Assembly (NCBI GenBank): GCA_041658245.1
Contig: JBBAAM010000005.1
Location: 1-64,000, forward strand
From: Fen-1258 sp041658245
GTDB taxonomy: Bacteria > Bacteroidota > Ignavibacteria > Ignavibacteriales > Melioribacteraceae
Direction: 5' to 3'
Length of the DNA stretch: 64,000 nt
A model generated the notes under the pieces. It ran no database searches and had not been told where the DNA came from. It saw only the letters and a program-made list of their open reading frames with translations. The stretch's first letter is position 1. The number at the start of each line of letters is the position of its first letter. This document shows, in pieces, positions 62,001-64,000 of this stretch. Both the position numbers and the translations under genes were made by a program.

Positions 62001-62875
62001 TCAATGGCTTTCAGGTTCCGTGTGAACCATCACTTTTACATTTTTGATTTTACTGCTGATTGCTTCTTCAACCATGTGCGAAATTTCATGCGCTTGATCT
62101 ATGGTCATCTTTTTATCAACATGAATATTTAGATCAACAAATTTGTTGGGTCCGGATTCTCTAACTTTTATATCATGAAATTGTTTTACTTCGGGAATTT
62201 CTTTTACAATCCCATAAACCAATTCACTTAATCCTTGCGGAGCTCTATCAACAAGAGCATTAAAAGATCTTTTACCGAGACGATAACTTACTGTTAGAAC
62301 AATCACAGCAACAATCAATGCTGCAATAGAATCCGCATAATGAAAATTAAATGCAGCACCAATTAATCCAAGCAATACAACGGATGAGCTCCAAATATCC
62401 GTTGAAAAATGAAGAGCGTCTGCTTCAAGCGCCTGGCTGTCATGTTTCCTGGCAACCTTGTATAATGCACGTGAGCGGGAAAAATCAATTACTATTGATG
62501 TTACAATAACTACAAAACTCCAAACGGTTACTTCGATCTGGACTTCATGCGTAATTAATCTTCTTATTGCTTCATAAATAATCCATCCACATGTTATAAC
62601 AAGCAGAAATGTTTCGATAAGTGCTGAATAGTTTTCAATTTTACCATGACCGTAATTGTGTCCTTCGTCGGGAGGAACATCGGCAAACTTAACAGCAAAG
62701 AAAGTTATTACTGCTGCAACAAGATCTAACGCAGAGTGGAGTGCTTCGGAAAGAATTCCCAAACTTCCTGTAAGCAACCCGATTACAAGTTTAAACGATG
62801 TAAGAAAGATTGCCGCAAGAATAGATGTAAGCGTAATAGATTTTTTTTTTTTGATGCTAAACTAGAATTACTCAT
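62001..62875 (-). pseudogene. Cation diffusion facilitator transporter, frameshift in an A12 tract
   Basis: From 62777 on, about 258 residues match CDF proteins: GSLGILSEALHSALDLVAAV, the Zn-binding HGKIENYSALIE, ALEADALHFSTDIWSS (HxxxD) and the cytoplasmic domain with HDIKVRESGPNKFVDLNIHVD. The first helix would be lost at that start (a TTG). Upstream, ATG at 62873-62875 begins MSNSSLASKKKK and then, after the run of 12 A (62841-62852 as T on plus), SITLTSILAAIFLTSFKLVIG, in frame only if the run were 10 or 13. Either assembly error, mutation or switching. Substrate Zn/Fe/Mn unknown. Confidence 0.8.
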
Positions 62876-62929
62876 TAAAGAAGTAATATTGTTTTTAGAT
62901 GTAAGTAAATTTAATAATTCTCAATTAAA

Positions 62930-63262
62930 CTAATTTACCTTTTCCACAACAACTGCAGTACCGTAACACAAAACTTCCGTAACGCCGCTCATAACTTCTG
63001 TAGCGTCATAGCGAACACCGAGCAAAGCATTAGCACCAATTGCTTGTCCATGCTGAACCATTAATTCAAATGCATCCGAGCGAGTTCTCTCGCAAAGTTC
63101 GGTAAATAAAGTAATGTTTCCGCCGAAGATTGTCTGCAGTCCTGCTCCGATGGTTCCAATAACCGAACGGGAACGAACTACAATTCCTTTTACTACACCA
63201 AGATTTTTTACAACTCTGTAGCCGTCAATTGTAAATGTAGTTGTAATGAGTGAGTGATCCAT
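62930..63262 (-). CDS. YbjQ/UPF0145-family protein
   Basis: 110 residues. GVVKGIVVRSRSVIGTIGAG, ERTRSDAFELMVQHGQAIGANALLGVRYDATEV and GVTEVLCYGTAVVVE match the YbjQ (DUF74, heavy-metal-binding-like) family, which forms pentameric rings. The function is uncertain. It precedes the CDF gene by 54 bases on the same strand, so a metal link is possible. Confidence 0.9.
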   Translation of the reverse strand: MDHSLITTTFTIDGYRVVKNLGVVKGIVVRSRSVIGTIGAGLQTIFGGNITLFTELCERTRSDAFELMVQHGQAIGANALLGVRYDATEVMSGVTEVLCYGTAVVVEKVN

Positions 63263-63352
63263 ATTAATTTCCTTAATTATAGTCTTGGGATTTAACTTTT
63301 AGTTTTTTATGTCAAAATATTTTTGATGTTTTTATCCATTTTCCATCATCCA

Positions 63353-64000
63353 TTAAACATCAACCATGCGGTTTGCCGCGCTATGTTTTAATAGATTTCT
63401 AATTTTTTGAATTGTCCGCGGTGCAGAACCTTCGTAGTGATTATTCACATTTAAGTAAACATCAACATCTCTCTCCAGCAATTGTAAAACCATAAAACAA
63501 ATTTTTTCAATTTCATCATCTTTAGGATCAACAATTTTATTCCACTCACCGCCCGTTCTTGTTTCAATACCCTGCTTATCCGGTCCATGTAATCTTATTA
63601 CAGTAAAATCTTTAAAGTAATCCTTGTAGTGATTATAAATTTCATAAATCGGCGGCATATCATATCCTTGCATAAATACTTGTCCCAATTTGTTATCTCT
63701 AAGAAATTGAAAGTAAGTCTCATTAAGATAATTCGGATTACGTGTTTCTATTGCAAATAAAAATCTTTCCGGTAGATTACTAACAAATTCTCTAAAGAGA
63801 CCCTGGAATTCAAACTGAGATTTCATCTTCTCTGTATTTAAGTAATCAAATTGAAACATGAGCGGACCAAGATTTTTATGCAATGGTTTTATCGAATTTA
63901 TAAACTCATTAAGTAAATCTAAAGAAAGGAAATGAGGATTGAGAACGGGTAGTTGGTCTTTATCAGATTTACTCAGATGAGTAAGCGTAATTGTGTTTGG
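63353..64000 (-). CDS. DUF72-domain protein (cut by window end)
   Basis: The frame is open to the window edge: before the internal Met at 63883 there are 39 more codons (TLTHLSKSDKDQLPVLNPHF...). FQFDYLNTEK, RFLFAIETRNPNYLNETYFQFLRDN, TVIRLHGPDKQG and VYLNVNNHYEGSAPRTI fit the TIM-barrel DUF72 (YecE) family, whose function is unsettled. The N-terminal portion lies beyond 64000. Confidence is high for family. Confidence 0.9.
   Translation of the reverse strand, partial: PNTITLTHLSKSDKDQLPVLNPHFLSLDLLNEFINSIKPLHKNLGPLMFQFDYLNTEKMKSQFEFQGLFREFVSNLPERFLFAIETRNPNYLNETYFQFLRDNKLGQVFMQGYDMPPIYEIYNHYKDYFKDFTVIRLHGPDKQGIETRTGGEWNKIVDPKDDEIEKICFMVLQLLERDVDVYLNVNNHYEGSAPRTIQKIRNLLKHSAANRMVDV

Overview
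The window looks like a chromosomal segment of a low-GC, Gram-negative bacterium of the Ignavibacteria (Ignavibacteriota, Bacteroidota/Chlorobiota side). The evidence is a secreted M28 peptidase with a YQNYPNPFNPST-type C-terminal sorting domain, a PorQ-like type IX secretion protein, a DPP11-like S46 peptidase, many large outer-membrane barrel and TPR proteins, and abundant short palindromic intergenic repeats. This assignment is inferred from protein style; no rRNA gene is present. The window starts inside a RelE/ParE toxin gene and ends inside a DUF72 gene.

Layout. 1-2900 is an accessory patch: a toxin tail, a frameshifted lipoprotein, an MNT/HEPN (MntA/HepT-like) toxin-antitoxin pair, two remnants of a hexapeptide-repeat gene, hairpins and integron attC-like half sites. 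2900-6520 holds an S46 dipeptidyl-peptidase, a RAYT transposase bracketed by two 83-bp palindromic repeats, and a metal/urease-accessory-type membrane protein. 6666-12919 is a tight six-gene minus-strand operon (PqqD-like protein, ATP-grasp ligase, fold-III PLP decarboxylase, urea transporter fused to an M23 peptidase, TPR protein, outer-membrane barrel). Its combined function is not known to me, and it is the best candidate here for an undescribed system. 13.1-13.4 kb has a MITE-like element and tRNA-Lys. 13.5-20.1 kb is a dense signalling block (NtrC-type regulator, two hybrid kinases, a receiver/HisKA protein). 20.2-29.4 kb encodes a type IV pilus/type II secretion-like machine with two tandem atypical pilins.

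29.8-49 kb is mostly housekeeping and envelope: M28 peptidase, Lrp regulator plus glutamine synthetase, rRNA methyltransferase, TolB-like propeller, Lgt, CcmA/CcmB, metalloprotease and FG-GAP proteins, thioesterase, BamD, HtpX, PorQ, TPR protein and dihydrolipoamide dehydrogenase. 49.4-57.6 kb contains a DUF5916-type outer-membrane protein, a Rossmann protein, two small envelope proteins inserted beside pyruvate dehydrogenase E2, then E2 and E1. 57.8-62 kb is a second accessory patch: a type IIG restriction-modification gene broken by a nonsense codon, an AbiU2/HEPN-like gene, and a DUF559 nuclease next to a 98-bp palindrome. The end holds a CDF cation transporter (apparent frameshift in an A12 tract), a YbjQ-family protein and DUF72.

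Three themes run through the window. (1) Palindromic repeats sit between genes and also inside reading frames (aceE, E2 linker and lipoyl domain, the R-M gene, the hexapeptide remnant). (2) In three places a short duplicate of a gene's 3' end brackets a 0.9-1.2 kb insert carrying one or two accessory genes. (3) Two homopolymer tracts (A8, A12) break otherwise good genes. No CRISPR array, rRNA, integrase or complete insertion sequence other than the RAYT unit was seen.
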